From: Streptomyces griseoflavus
Lineage (GTDB): Bacteria; Actinomycetota; Actinomycetes; Streptomycetales; Streptomycetaceae
NCBI RefSeq assembly: GCF_014649995.1
Contig: NZ_BMUC01000008.1
Span: forward strand, 287,097-351,096
Length of the DNA stretch: 64,000 nucleotides
Direction: 5' to 3'
The position numbers and the translations under genes were made by a program. Position 1 is the first letter of the stretch; every line of letters begins with the position of its first letter. Below, piece after piece: positions 8,879-17,822 of the stretch. Below the pieces are notes generated by a model. It was not told where the DNA came from and did not search any database. It worked only from the letters and a program-made list of their open reading frames with translations.

Positions 8879-9738
8879 CAGCCGAGCTTGTCGTCAGCCC
8901 GAGTGACCGGCAGGTGCGAGCCTCCCTTGCGGATGCGCCGGCCTGGAACGCCTACGCGGTGGATCTGCGACGGTTCCTCGACGTGGTGATCGAGGCATGC
9001 GGAGCTGACCGGCTTGAGGTCAGTGAGTTGCTGGTCAGCCAACCGCTCCCGGACCGGTACCGAACGCTCCGCAACGGGATGCAGGCCGGCCCGGCGGAGG
9101 CGATGGATCTCGCTGAGCGGATGGCGGCGGGGCTCGGACCGTACTGCCGACTCGTCGCACCGGGGCGGCTTCGCGTCGAGTCAGGATGGGACGGGGCGCT
9201 CCATCTCACCATGGATCCAGCGGTGGCCCGTGCGCTGAACGGGCGGGCCGGAGACAACCTGTCTCTTGATTGGCGCGCCTCGGAACCGGATCCCGAGGAA
9301 GAGCCGGGACGTGTCGACGATGTCGTTGATGACGCGTTCTGGGGCTCGGTTCGAGCGGTGGCCGACGGGCTGGTGCTCCTGTGCGAGCGCTGGGCGCATG
9401 GTGCTTACGGCTGCCGATGGTTCAGGGTGACTGCTGGAAACGCGGCGGAGGTGGCGCAGGCTGTACAGCCTCGCTCACTCCTCTGTGTTGCCGCGAACCC
9501 TGACCTGCGGCTCGACGAGGGAATACTGGAGGAGGATTTCACCGCATTCCAGGCCCCGCTCACGCCTGGCCGGCTCACGTACCGTGCCTATCCAGGGGGA
9601 GCCGACAGTCTCGTCGACGTGACGGAAGGGGGGATGTCGTTCATGCTGGCGGATGCGGTCCTGGCCGGGTGGTGCGCCGTGGTACCGGATCCGGACGGCG
9701 TGATCAGAGCCATGTGGGACAGACCTGACGGAGCGTGA
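8875..9738 (+). CDS. probable immunity protein for the RHS toxin
   Basis: 287 residues from the ATG at 8875, which overlaps the RHS stop as ATGA; ATG 8863 is an in-frame alternative. Placement directly after a toxin tip and translational coupling are the hallmarks of cognate immunity genes in polymorphic toxin systems. No named immunity family is recognised. The sequence is soluble and acidic, with a possible N-terminal domain (about 1-125), an acidic linker (EPDPEEEPGRVDDVVDD), and a C-terminal domain containing WAHGAYGCRWFRV. Base composition is visibly less GC-biased at third positions than the neighbouring housekeeping genes, as for the toxin tip. Confidence 0.65.
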   Translation: MTAELVVSPSDRQVRASLADAPAWNAYAVDLRRFLDVVIEACGADRLEVSELLVSQPLPDRYRTLRNGMQAGPAEAMDLAERMAAGLGPYCRLVAPGRLRVESGWDGALHLTMDPAVARALNGRAGDNLSLDWRASEPDPEEEPGRVDDVVDDAFWGSVRAVADGLVLLCERWAHGAYGCRWFRVTAGNAAEVAQAVQPRSLLCVAANPDLRLDEGILEEDFTAFQAPLTPGRLTYRAYPGGADSLVDVTEGGMSFMLADAVLAGWCAVVPDPDGVIRAMWDRPDGA

Positions 9739-9824
9739 GGGGCGACGTGTCCATCCGGGCCGGGGCCCGGGGCGGCCAGCGTGTGAGGTCCTCTCTCCGC
9801 TGAGTCGTCGACCTTCTGAAGGCT

Positions 9825-9856
9825 GAATGTTTCGGCATTCGCACCGAATGTTCCGG
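9825..9856. promoter_or_regulatory. direct repeat upstream of LacI-type gene, candidate operator
   Basis: GAATGTTTCGG (9825-9835) and GAATGTTCCGG (9846-9856) repeat with a 21-bp period, two helical turns. The first copy also forms an inverted repeat, GAATG-N6-CATTC (9825-9840). The position, 60-90 bp before a LacI-family start codon, suits autoregulation. Inference. Confidence 0.35.
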
Positions 9857-9915
9857 CCGTCCGCAGGTACCCGGAGGTCTTCGTTCGGGGAGTCCGCAGG
9901 GTTACGATCGCGCGC

Positions 9916-10968
9916 ATGACTTCCCCGCAGCCCGCAGAAACCCGGACGCAAGGGCGCAGCGCCCAGACCGCGACGCTCGCCGAGATCGCGCGTGAGGCCG
10001 GCGTCTCCGCGCCGACTGTTTCGAAGGTGCTCAACGGGCGGGCGGATGTCGCTCCCGGCACCCGCAGCCGGGTCGAGGGGCTGCTGCGCGCCCACGGTTA
10101 CCGGCGCCGGCGGGCGGAGGCGACCCGCTCGCCGCTGATCGACCTGGTCTTCCACGAGCTGGAGAGCGCCTGGGCGATGGAGGTCATCCGGGGCGTGGAG
10201 AACGTGGCCAGGGACGCCGGGCTGAGCGTGGTGCTCTCCGAGAGCGCGGGCCGGCTCACGCCCGGCCGTTCCTGGGCCGACCAGGTGGCCGCCCGCCGCC
10301 CGCACGGCGTGATCCTCGTGCTGTCCGGCCTCGACGAGTCCGGGCGGGCCCTGCTGACCAGCCGCTCCATCCCGTTCGTGGTGATGGACCCGGCCGGCGA
10401 CCCCGGCACGGACGTGCCCTCCATCGGCGCCACCAACTGGCAGGGCGGACTCGCCGCCACCCGGCACCTCGTCGAGCTGGGCCACACCCGGATCGGCGCG
10501 ATCAGCGGCCCCTCGCGGATGATGTGCAGCCGGGCCCGCGTGGACGGCTACCGGGCCGCGCTGGAGACGGCGGGGCTCCCGGTCGACCCGGGACTTATCG
10601 TCGCGGGGGACTTCCACCACGACGCCGGCTACCGGCAGGGCCTCGCCCTGCTGCGCCGCGAGGACCGGCCCACCGCGATCTTCACCGGCAACGACCTCCA
10701 GGCGCTCGGCCTGTACGAGGCCGCGCGCGAGCTGGGGCTGCGGATCCCGGAGGACCTGAGCGTGGTCGGCTTCGACGACCTGCCGGTGGCCCGCTGGGTG
10801 GGGCCGCCGCTGACGACCGTGCGGCAGCCGCTGACGGAGATGGCGGAGGCGGCGGCCAAGCTGGTCCTCGACCTCGGCAAGGGGGAGGATTCCGCCACGG
10901 CGACCCGGGTGGAGCTGGCGACGAGCCTGGTGGTGCGGAGCAGCACGGCGGCGCCGGGCGGGGCGTGA
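9916..10968 (+). CDS. LacI family transcriptional regulator
   Basis: 350 residues. The N-terminal LacI HTH is clear at about 20-65 (ATLAEIAREAGVSAPTVSKVLNGRADVAPGTRSRVEGLL), with the hinge helix following. A type 1 periplasmic-binding-protein-like effector domain covers about 75-345 (LIDLVFHELESAWAMEVIRGVE, IGAISGP, AIFTGNDLQALGLYEAARELG, VVGFDDLPVARWVGPPLTTVRQP). The effector is most likely a sugar or derivative, but no sugar transporter or catabolic gene is adjacent, so the regulon is unknown. TACGAT at 9903-9908 just before the ATG suggests a leaderless transcript. Confidence 0.93.
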   Translation: MTSPQPAETRTQGRSAQTATLAEIAREAGVSAPTVSKVLNGRADVAPGTRSRVEGLLRAHGYRRRRAEATRSPLIDLVFHELESAWAMEVIRGVENVARDAGLSVVLSESAGRLTPGRSWADQVAARRPHGVILVLSGLDESGRALLTSRSIPFVVMDPAGDPGTDVPSIGATNWQGGLAATRHLVELGHTRIGAISGPSRMMCSRARVDGYRAALETAGLPVDPGLIVAGDFHHDAGYRQGLALLRREDRPTAIFTGNDLQALGLYEAARELGLRIPEDLSVVGFDDLPVARWVGPPLTTVRQPLTEMAEAAAKLVLDLGKGEDSATATRVELATSLVVRSSTAAPGGA

Positions 10969-11006
10969 GGCGGGGGCGGCGGTGTCGTGTCGGGCGGGTG
11001 CCGCTC

Positions 11007-11017
11007 CGAAAGTTTCG
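11007..11017. promoter_or_regulatory. CGAAAGTTTCG palindrome, candidate LacI-type operator
   Basis: CGAAA-G-TTTCG is an 11-bp near-perfect palindrome extended by flanking CCGCTC and GAGCGG arms. CGAAA-N-TTTCG is the form of operator used by several actinomycete LacI-family sugar regulators. It sits between the LacI-type gene and the LCP gene, about 70 bp upstream of the latter. Confidence 0.4.
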
Positions 11018-11072
11018 AGCGGTGGGAAGTCTGAGAATTTCCCAAGAAAAATGTCCGGGAGTCGTCGCTCGT

Positions 11073-11087
11073 CATAATTCGGACTTA
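11073..11087 (+). promoter_or_regulatory. candidate -10 of leaderless LCP gene
   Basis: CATAAT at 11073-11078 lies eight bases before the ATG at 11087; no Shine-Dalgarno is visible. The surrounding segment (GAATTTCCCAAGAAAAATG) is unusually AT-rich for this genome, as expected of a promoter. Confidence 0.35.
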
Positions 11088-12187
11088 TGTTCCTGCTCGT
11101 GACGGGACATCAGGGGAGCGACGGCACCGGGGACACCGAGGGCGCCGGGAGCGACGGGGGCGGGGCCGGCGGCGCGGGCATACGGTCCGGCCGGCGGGCG
11201 CGGGGACTGAAGATCACGGGGCTCTCGCTGGCGGGCCTGCTCCTGCTCGGCGCCGGAGCGGCCGGCTGGGTGTACTGGCAGCTCGACGACAACATCAGCA
11301 GCGTCGACATCAACGGCGCCCTCGGGGACGACCGCCCCGCCAGGCCGCTGAGCACCCCGTCCGCCGGCGAGACGCTCCCGACCGGGTCCCTGAACGTCCT
11401 GGTGCTCGGCTCGGACTCGCGCAGCGGCGACGAGAACCGGGAACTCGGCGGCGGCGAGGACGGCAGCGCCCGCTCCGACACCGCCATGGTCGTCCACCTC
11501 GACGCCGGACGGACCGCCGCGACGGTGGTCAGCATCCCGCGCGACACCCTCGTCGACCGGCCGTCCTGCCCCCTGCCCGACGGGGAGTCGACGCGGCCCG
11601 CGTCCGGCGCCATGTTCAACAGCGCGTACGAGGTGGGCGGGCCGGTGTGCGCGGTGAAGACCGTCGAAGCGCTCACGGACGTGCGGATGGACCACTACGT
11701 CGAGATCGACTTCGCCGGATTCGCCCGCCTGGTCGACGCGCTCGGCGGGGTCACCGTCACCACGGAGGAGGACATCGACGACGACCGCAGCCACCTCACC
11801 CTGGAGGCCGGCACCCACCATCTCGACGGCACCGACGCCCTCGCCCTGGCCCGCACCCGCTACGGCGTCGGCGACGGCGGAGACCTCGGCCGGATCGAGC
11901 TGCAGCAGCAGCTCGTCAAGGCGCTGCTGGAGCAGGTGGCGCGGCAGAACCTGCTGACCAGCCCCGCCAGGCTGTACGAGGTCGCCGACGCCGCCACCGA
12001 CAGTCTCACCACCGACACCGGACTGGACTCGCTCGGTGAGCTGACCCGCTTCGGCCAGAGCCTGCAGGAGCTGACCTCCGCCCGCGTCACCACCGTGACC
12101 ATGCCGGTGGTGCCCGCACCCTGGGACCGCAACCGGGTGGTGGCGCGGGAGCCGGAGGCGGGGGAGCTGTGGGCCTCGTTGAGGTGA
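11087..12187 (+). CDS. LytR-CpsA-Psr (LCP) family cell-wall glycopolymer ligase
   Basis: 366 residues. A Gly/Asp-rich cytoplasmic N-terminus and Arg cluster (RSGRRARGLK) precede one membrane segment (about 46-68, ITGLSLAGLLLLGAGAAGWVYW), giving an N-in topology with the catalytic domain outside. The LCP domain begins at NVLVLGSDSRSG and has TAMVVHLD, VVSIPRDTLVD (conserved Arg and Asp), DHYVEIDFAGFARLVDALGGV, and ALALARTRYGVGDGGDLGRIELQQQ, all family hallmarks. LCP enzymes move lipid-linked teichoic-acid-type or other glycopolymers onto peptidoglycan. The start is uncertain; GTG 11099 is possible. Confidence 0.9.
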   Translation: MFLLVTGHQGSDGTGDTEGAGSDGGGAGGAGIRSGRRARGLKITGLSLAGLLLLGAGAAGWVYWQLDDNISSVDINGALGDDRPARPLSTPSAGETLPTGSLNVLVLGSDSRSGDENRELGGGEDGSARSDTAMVVHLDAGRTAATVVSIPRDTLVDRPSCPLPDGESTRPASGAMFNSAYEVGGPVCAVKTVEALTDVRMDHYVEIDFAGFARLVDALGGVTVTTEEDIDDDRSHLTLEAGTHHLDGTDALALARTRYGVGDGGDLGRIELQQQLVKALLEQVARQNLLTSPARLYEVADAATDSLTTDTGLDSLGELTRFGQSLQELTSARVTTVTMPVVPAPWDRNRVVAREPEAGELWASLR

Positions 12188-12232
12188 GCGGCGGGACGCC
12201 GTCGCGCCGCGCCGCGCGGACCGGGGCCCGAC

Positions 12233-13408
12233 CTACCCCGCCGGGTGCCCCAGCAGCATGGTCGGGGCGCCATCGACGCGGGTCAGGAAGACGGTGACGG
12301 ACGCGCGGCCGTGCGGCTTGGGCAGGGCCTTGCGGCGCAGCTCCTCGGGTTCGACGGCGGAACCGCGCTTCTTGACCGTCAGGACGCCGACCTGACGCTC
12401 CCGCAGCAGCGCCTTCAGCTTCTTGACGTTGAAGGGGAGCCGGTCGGTGATCTCGTAGGCGGTGGCGTACGGCGTCGGGCGGTGCTCGTCGGCGGTGATG
12501 TAGGCGATGGTCGCGTCGATGAGCCCTCCGTCGAGTTCCTCGGCGACCTCGGCGACGAGGTGGGCGCGGATGACGGCGCCGTCGGGCTCGTACAGGTACC
12601 GGCCGGGCGGGCGCACGGCCGGGTCGGGCAGTCCCCGGGAGGGGAGGGTGCGCGGCCCGGGGAGGAGGGTGGCGCGGACCGGCGCCGCCTGCCCGGCGCC
12701 GAACCACAGCACGGCCTCCTTCACGTCCCCGCCGTCTGAGATCCACTCGGCCACCGCGTCGGCCGGCACGGCCTCGTGCGGGATGCCCGGGGCGACCTTC
12801 AGCGCGGCGGCACGGGACGCCGTGCGGGCCGCCCCGACCGCCCAGGACAACGGGGGCGAGTACGCCTCGGGGTCGAAGACGCGGCCCCGTCCGCCGCGCC
12901 GGGCCGGGTCGACGAACACGGCGTCGTACCCGGCCGTGTCCACCTCCGTCACATCGGCCTCGCGCACCTCGATCAGCCCGGCCAGCCCCAGCGCGTCGGC
13001 GTTGGCCCGCGCCGCCGCCGCGGTGAGCGGGTCCCGGTCCACCGCCAGCACCCGGATCCCGGCACGGGCCAGCGCGATCGCGTCGCCGCCGATCCCGCAG
13101 CACAGGTCGGCCACGGAGGTCACACCGAGCTCCCTGAACCGCGCCGCCCGGTACGCCGCCACGCTCGCCCGCGTCGACTGCTCGACCCCGTCGGGCGTGA
13201 AGAACATGCGCCGTGCGTCCTCGGCCCCGAACTTCGCCTCCGCCCGCTGCCGCAGCCGCGCCTGGCCGAGCGCGGCCGACACCAGTGCGGCGGGGTGCTC
13301 ACGGCGCAGCCGGGTCGCGACGGCGAGTTCGTGCGCCGGGTCGGTGTCGCGCACCTCGTCGAGGAGGGCGCGGCCTTCGGGGGTGAGGAGCGGGGCGAGG
13401 TCGTTCAC
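12233..13408 (-). CDS. class I SAM-dependent methyltransferase (THUMP-like domain protein)
   Basis: 391 residues from GTG 13408; the larger reverse frame upstream of this lacks supporting features. Methyltransferase motif I is VADLCCGIGGDAIALA, followed by VLAVDRDPLTAAAARANA (motif II) and YDAVFVDPARRGGRGRVFDP (DPPY/DPAR-like motif IV). The C-terminal part (PFNVKKLKALLRERQVGVLTVKKRG) matches the THUMP-like C-domain of actinobacterial proteins of this type. The DPAR-type motif suggests nucleic-acid base methylation, but the substrate is not known. It is convergent with the LCP gene and divergent from the deacetylase pair. Confidence 0.85.
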   Translation of the reverse strand: MNDLAPLLTPEGRALLDEVRDTDPAHELAVATRLRREHPAALVSAALGQARLRQRAEAKFGAEDARRMFFTPDGVEQSTRASVAAYRAARFRELGVTSVADLCCGIGGDAIALARAGIRVLAVDRDPLTAAAARANADALGLAGLIEVREADVTEVDTAGYDAVFVDPARRGGRGRVFDPEAYSPPLSWAVGAARTASRAAALKVAPGIPHEAVPADAVAEWISDGGDVKEAVLWFGAGQAAPVRATLLPGPRTLPSRGLPDPAVRPPGRYLYEPDGAVIRAHLVAEVAEELDGGLIDATIAYITADEHRPTPYATAYEITDRLPFNVKKLKALLRERQVGVLTVKKRGSAVEPEELRRKALPKPHGRASVTVFLTRVDGAPTMLLGHPAG

Positions 13409-13498
13409 CGGGTCATTGTGGGCCAGTCGGTGGACCGTACGCCTCCGGCCGCGGTGTCGGGCCGGGTCCGGACCGTCCGGCTGCGAGGATCCGGGCCC

Positions 13499-14422
13499 AT
13501 GCGAGCAGTAGGACAAAATGACAAATACCGGCCGCGGCGTGGCGTGCGGACCGGCCTCGCCGTACTCGCTCTCGCCACCATCGCCTCGGCCTGCGGACAG
13601 GGCGGCGGCGAGAAGGTGGAACCGGCGGCCGGTCAGCAGCCCCTCCAGGCGCCCCCGGCCCGTGCGCTCGACTCCTACGCCACCAAGCTGCGCGCCGCGC
13701 ACGCGGCGAGGGTCGCCGCCGCGAAACGCTGGGGCCTGAAGAAGGTGCCCCTGACGGCGCCACCACCCCCGGCGAAGAAGCCGGCGATCACCACCAGGGA
13801 CGGCTTCGAGGTCGACGGGCACCGCCGCCTCGGGCTCCCCCCGGTCTTCACCACCGTCCCCACGAAGCAACGGATCCTCTTCCTCACCATCGACGACGGC
13901 GAGGAGAAGGACCCCGCGTTCCTGCGGATGATGAGCGAGCTGAAGGTCCCGTACACGTCCTTCCTCAGCGACTACCTCGTCAAGGAGGACTACGGCTACT
14001 TCAAGCAGATGCGGGACCGGGGCGCCGGCCTGCACAACCACACCCTCCACCACCCCTACCTGCCGGCCCTGTCGTACGCCCGTCAGAAGCGCGAGATCTG
14101 CGGCATGCAGGAGATCATGGAGGAGCGCTACGGCGAGCGCCCCGTCCTCTTCCGCCCGCCCTACGGCAACTACGACAGGAACACCCTGCGCGCCGCGAAG
14201 GCCTGCGGCATCACCCACGTCCCCCTCTGGAACGAGGAGGTCTTCGTCGACCGCTGGGACTACCGCGAGTGGGACCGCTCGCTGCACCCCGGCGACATCG
14301 TCCTCAGCCACTTCCGCGGCCCCGACGACTGGAAGGGCACGATGCCGGACATGATCCGCCGCTTCCTGAACAAGGTCACGGCGGAGGGGTACGCGGTCGC
14401 CCGCCTGGAGGACTACCTGTGA
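13499..14422 (+). CDS. polysaccharide deacetylase lipoprotein (NodB domain), first copy
   Basis: 307 residues. The N-terminus has a basic region, a hydrophobic stretch (GLAVLALATIASAC) and a lipobox-like Cys, suggesting an exported lipoprotein. The NodB homology domain covers roughly 115-305 with all catalytic motifs: TIDDG (metal and base Asp residues), NHTLHHP (two zinc His) and FRPPYGNYD. Likely substrate is a cell-envelope N-acetylated polysaccharide such as peptidoglycan or chitin-like material. The start ATG 13499 was chosen because it begins the signal sequence. Its stop overlaps the GTG of a second paralogue. Confidence 0.88.
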   Translation: MRAVGQNDKYRPRRGVRTGLAVLALATIASACGQGGGEKVEPAAGQQPLQAPPARALDSYATKLRAAHAARVAAAKRWGLKKVPLTAPPPPAKKPAITTRDGFEVDGHRRLGLPPVFTTVPTKQRILFLTIDDGEEKDPAFLRMMSELKVPYTSFLSDYLVKEDYGYFKQMRDRGAGLHNHTLHHPYLPALSYARQKREICGMQEIMEERYGERPVLFRPPYGNYDRNTLRAAKACGITHVPLWNEEVFVDRWDYREWDRSLHPGDIVLSHFRGPDDWKGTMPDMIRRFLNKVTAEGYAVARLEDYL

Positions 14423-15261
14423 GGGCCCTGAGGGTCCGTCTCCTGGCGGGCGCCGGCGCCCTGCTGGCCGTGCTCGCCGGCTGCGGTCCGGCGGGCGGCA
14501 CGGGGGACGGGGCGGGCGCCGGGGGCGGGGCCGGCGGCGGAGCGGGGCGGGCGACGGGGGCCGGTCCGGTGCCGGGGACCGGCGCCCTCCCGCCCGTCGT
14601 CGACCACGTCCCCACCCGCGACAGGGTCGTCTTCCTCACCTACGACGACGGCGCCGAACGCGACCCCCGCTTCATCGACCTGGTGCGCGAACGCAGGCTC
14701 CCCGTCAGCATGTTCCTGACGGACAGCGTGGTGGGCCCCGGCTACGCCCACTTCGCCCGCCTGCGCGCGGTCGGCGCCAGCCTGCAGAACCACACCCTCG
14801 ACCACCCCGCCCTGCGCGGCCTGCCCTACGCCGGCCAGCGCGCCGAAATCTGCGGCCAGCAGCGCAAGCTCACCTCCCGCTTCGGCATCCGCCCCCGCCT
14901 CTTCCGCCCGCCCTATGGCACGTACGACACCACCACCCTGCGCGCCGCCGCCGACTGCGGCATCCAGGCGGTGGTCCTGTGGCGGGTCACCCTGGAACCC
15001 GACGGCCACCTCACCTACACCCACGGCCCCCACCACCTGAACCCCGGCGACATCGTCTCCGTACCGTCGGGCGAGGCCCCACCCCTGTCCCTGGCGGAAC
15101 GGACCACACGACTCCTGGAGCAGCTGACGGAGCGCGGACTGAGGGTGGGAAAGCTGGAGCACTACACGGGACGCGCCGCCCCGTCGGCGGTGCCCGGCGA
15201 GCACGGCCCGTCGGCGGTGCCCGGCGAGCGCCGCTCACCCTCCAGCCCGTCCGGCGTTTGA
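14419..15261 (+). CDS. polysaccharide deacetylase lipoprotein (NodB domain), second copy
   Basis: 280 residues from GTG 14419, overlapping the previous stop (GTGA). A clear lipoprotein signal (LLAGAGALLAVLAGC) is followed by a Gly/Ala-rich spacer and a NodB domain with TYDDG, NHTLDHP and FRPPYGTYD, so all metal and catalytic residues are present. It is paralogous to the gene before it. The C-terminus is odd: a 27-bp duplication encodes PSAVPGE twice, and the last residues and stop come from a dispersed Streptomyces intergenic repeat, so the tail is probably recently acquired. Confidence 0.88.
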   Translation: MRALRVRLLAGAGALLAVLAGCGPAGGTGDGAGAGGGAGGGAGRATGAGPVPGTGALPPVVDHVPTRDRVVFLTYDDGAERDPRFIDLVRERRLPVSMFLTDSVVGPGYAHFARLRAVGASLQNHTLDHPALRGLPYAGQRAEICGQQRKLTSRFGIRPRLFRPPYGTYDTTTLRAAADCGIQAVVLWRVTLEPDGHLTYTHGPHHLNPGDIVSVPSGEAPPLSLAERTTRLLEQLTERGLRVGKLEHYTGRAAPSAVPGEHGPSAVPGERRSPSSPSGV

Positions 15262-15315
15262 GGACGAGGCCCGTCAAGGGCCGAAGCGGGGGCCTGGGGG
15301 CGGCAGCCCCCGGAG
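15241..15315. repeat. dispersed Streptomyces intergenic repeat with hairpins
   Basis: The segment CCAGCCCGTCCGGCGTTTGA, followed by GGACGAGGCCCG, AAGGGCCGAAGCGGGGG and GGGGGCGGCAGCCCCC, matches from memory a family of short repeats scattered in Streptomyces genomes after coding regions. It contains GGCCCG/GGGCC and GGGGGC/GCCCCC pairings and may act as a terminator. The TGA inside it serves as the stop of the second deacetylase gene. Copy number in this genome cannot be judged here. Confidence 0.55.
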
Positions 15316-15390
15316 ACGGTCACCGCACCACCGCGAGCCGCGCAACCCGGTGCGAAACACCACCCCCACCCCCGACGCGCCGCACGGCAA

Positions 15391-15417
15391 TTGGCACTCC
15401 GCTTGACCGAGTGCTAA
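15391..15417. promoter_or_regulatory. CIRCE operator 1 (HrcA site)
   Basis: TTGGCACTC-N9-GAGTGCTAA, matching the CIRCE consensus TTAGCACTC-N9-GAGTGCTAA at all but one position. HrcA binds CIRCE and represses groES-groEL until heat stress. It overlaps the -35 region of the promoter. Confidence 0.95.
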
Positions 15418-15430
15418 TCCCGGTCATAGT
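15403..15430 (+). promoter_or_regulatory. groES-groEL1 vegetative promoter
   Basis: TTGACC (15403-15408), a 16-bp spacer, then CATAGT (15425-15430), fitting a HrdB-type promoter. The -35 lies in the first CIRCE loop, and transcription would start at about 15437, at the edge of the second CIRCE, so HrcA would block both polymerase binding and initiation. Confidence 0.7.
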
Positions 15431-15437
15431 CTCGGGT

Positions 15438-15464
15438 CTGGCACTCCCCCCTGGAGAGTGCCAA
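15438..15464. promoter_or_regulatory. CIRCE operator 2 (HrcA site)
   Basis: CTGGCACTC-N9-GAGTGCCAA, a second CIRCE element 20 bp after the first, located in the leader of the groES transcript. Double CIRCE ahead of groES is known in streptomycetes. Confidence 0.92.
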
Positions 15465-15564
15465 CACACGCGACGGGCAGGTCCGGCACCCGCGACGACG
15501 GATCGACCTGGTCGCCACCTCAGACAGTTAACCCCGTGAGATCTCCGAAGGGGGAGGTCGGATC

Positions 15565-15873
15565 GTGACGACCGCCAGCTCCAAGGTTGCCATCAAGCCG
15601 CTCGAGGACCGCATCGTGGTCCAGCCGCTCGACGCCGAGCAGACCACGGCTTCGGGCCTGGTCATTCCGGACACCGCCAAGGAGAAGCCCCAGGAGGGCG
15701 TCGTCCTGGCCATCGGTCCGGGCCGCATCGAGGACGGCAAGCGCGTCGAGCTCGACGTGAAGGTCGGCGACGTCGTTCTGTACAGCAAGTACGGCGGCAC
15801 CGAGGTCAAGTACAACGGCGAGGAGTACCTCGTCCTCTCGGCCCGCGACGTCCTCGCGATCGTCGAGAAGTAA
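15565..15873 (+). CDS. groES: co-chaperonin GroES
   Basis: 102 residues, standard GroES (Cpn10) length. The sequence [36 protein letters not shown] contains the mobile loop that docks on GroEL, and [19 protein letters not shown] forms the conserved barrel strand pair. The GTG start is preceded by GGGGGAGG. It forms the lid of the folding chamber with the downstream GroEL1 and is under double CIRCE control. Confidence 0.98.
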   Translation: MTTASSKVAIKPLEDRIVVQPLDAEQTTASGLVIPDTAKEKPQEGVVLAIGPGRIEDGKRVELDVKVGDVVLYSKYGGTEVKYNGEEYLVLSARDVLAIVEK

Positions 15874-15998
15874 GGGAAGCCCGGGGGACACCCCGGACAA
15901 CCCGACCTCGAAGCAAGCACTTTTGCTCGAACACCGCGCCCCTGGCCCCAGCATCCGAGAAGGAGCCGGGTGACCGGGGGCGCAGTGATCTCACCTAG

Positions 15999-17648
<1,650 letters not shown>

Positions 17649-17670
17649 GCGACGCCCCGCACGCAGCGGA

Positions 17671-17712
17671 AAGGCCCGGTCCCCTCGGTACACGCCGAGG
17701 GGGCCGGGCCTT
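17671..17712 (+). terminator. strong hairpin terminator after groEL1
   Basis: AAGGCCCGGTCCCCTCGG pairs with CCGAGGGGGCCGGGCCTT across a TACACG loop: an 18-bp stem with one mismatch, 22 bases after the groEL1 stop. A T-run is absent, as is usual in streptomycetes. Confidence 0.85.
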
Positions 17713-17822
17713 CGCCGTGCCGCTCCCCGGCCGGGTCCGGCACCGCGGGGCCCCGCGCGGCGCGCCATCCGTTCGGCCCCGTCCCGCCTGCGGGCGTCCC
17801 GGATGCCGCTGACGGTGGAGAG

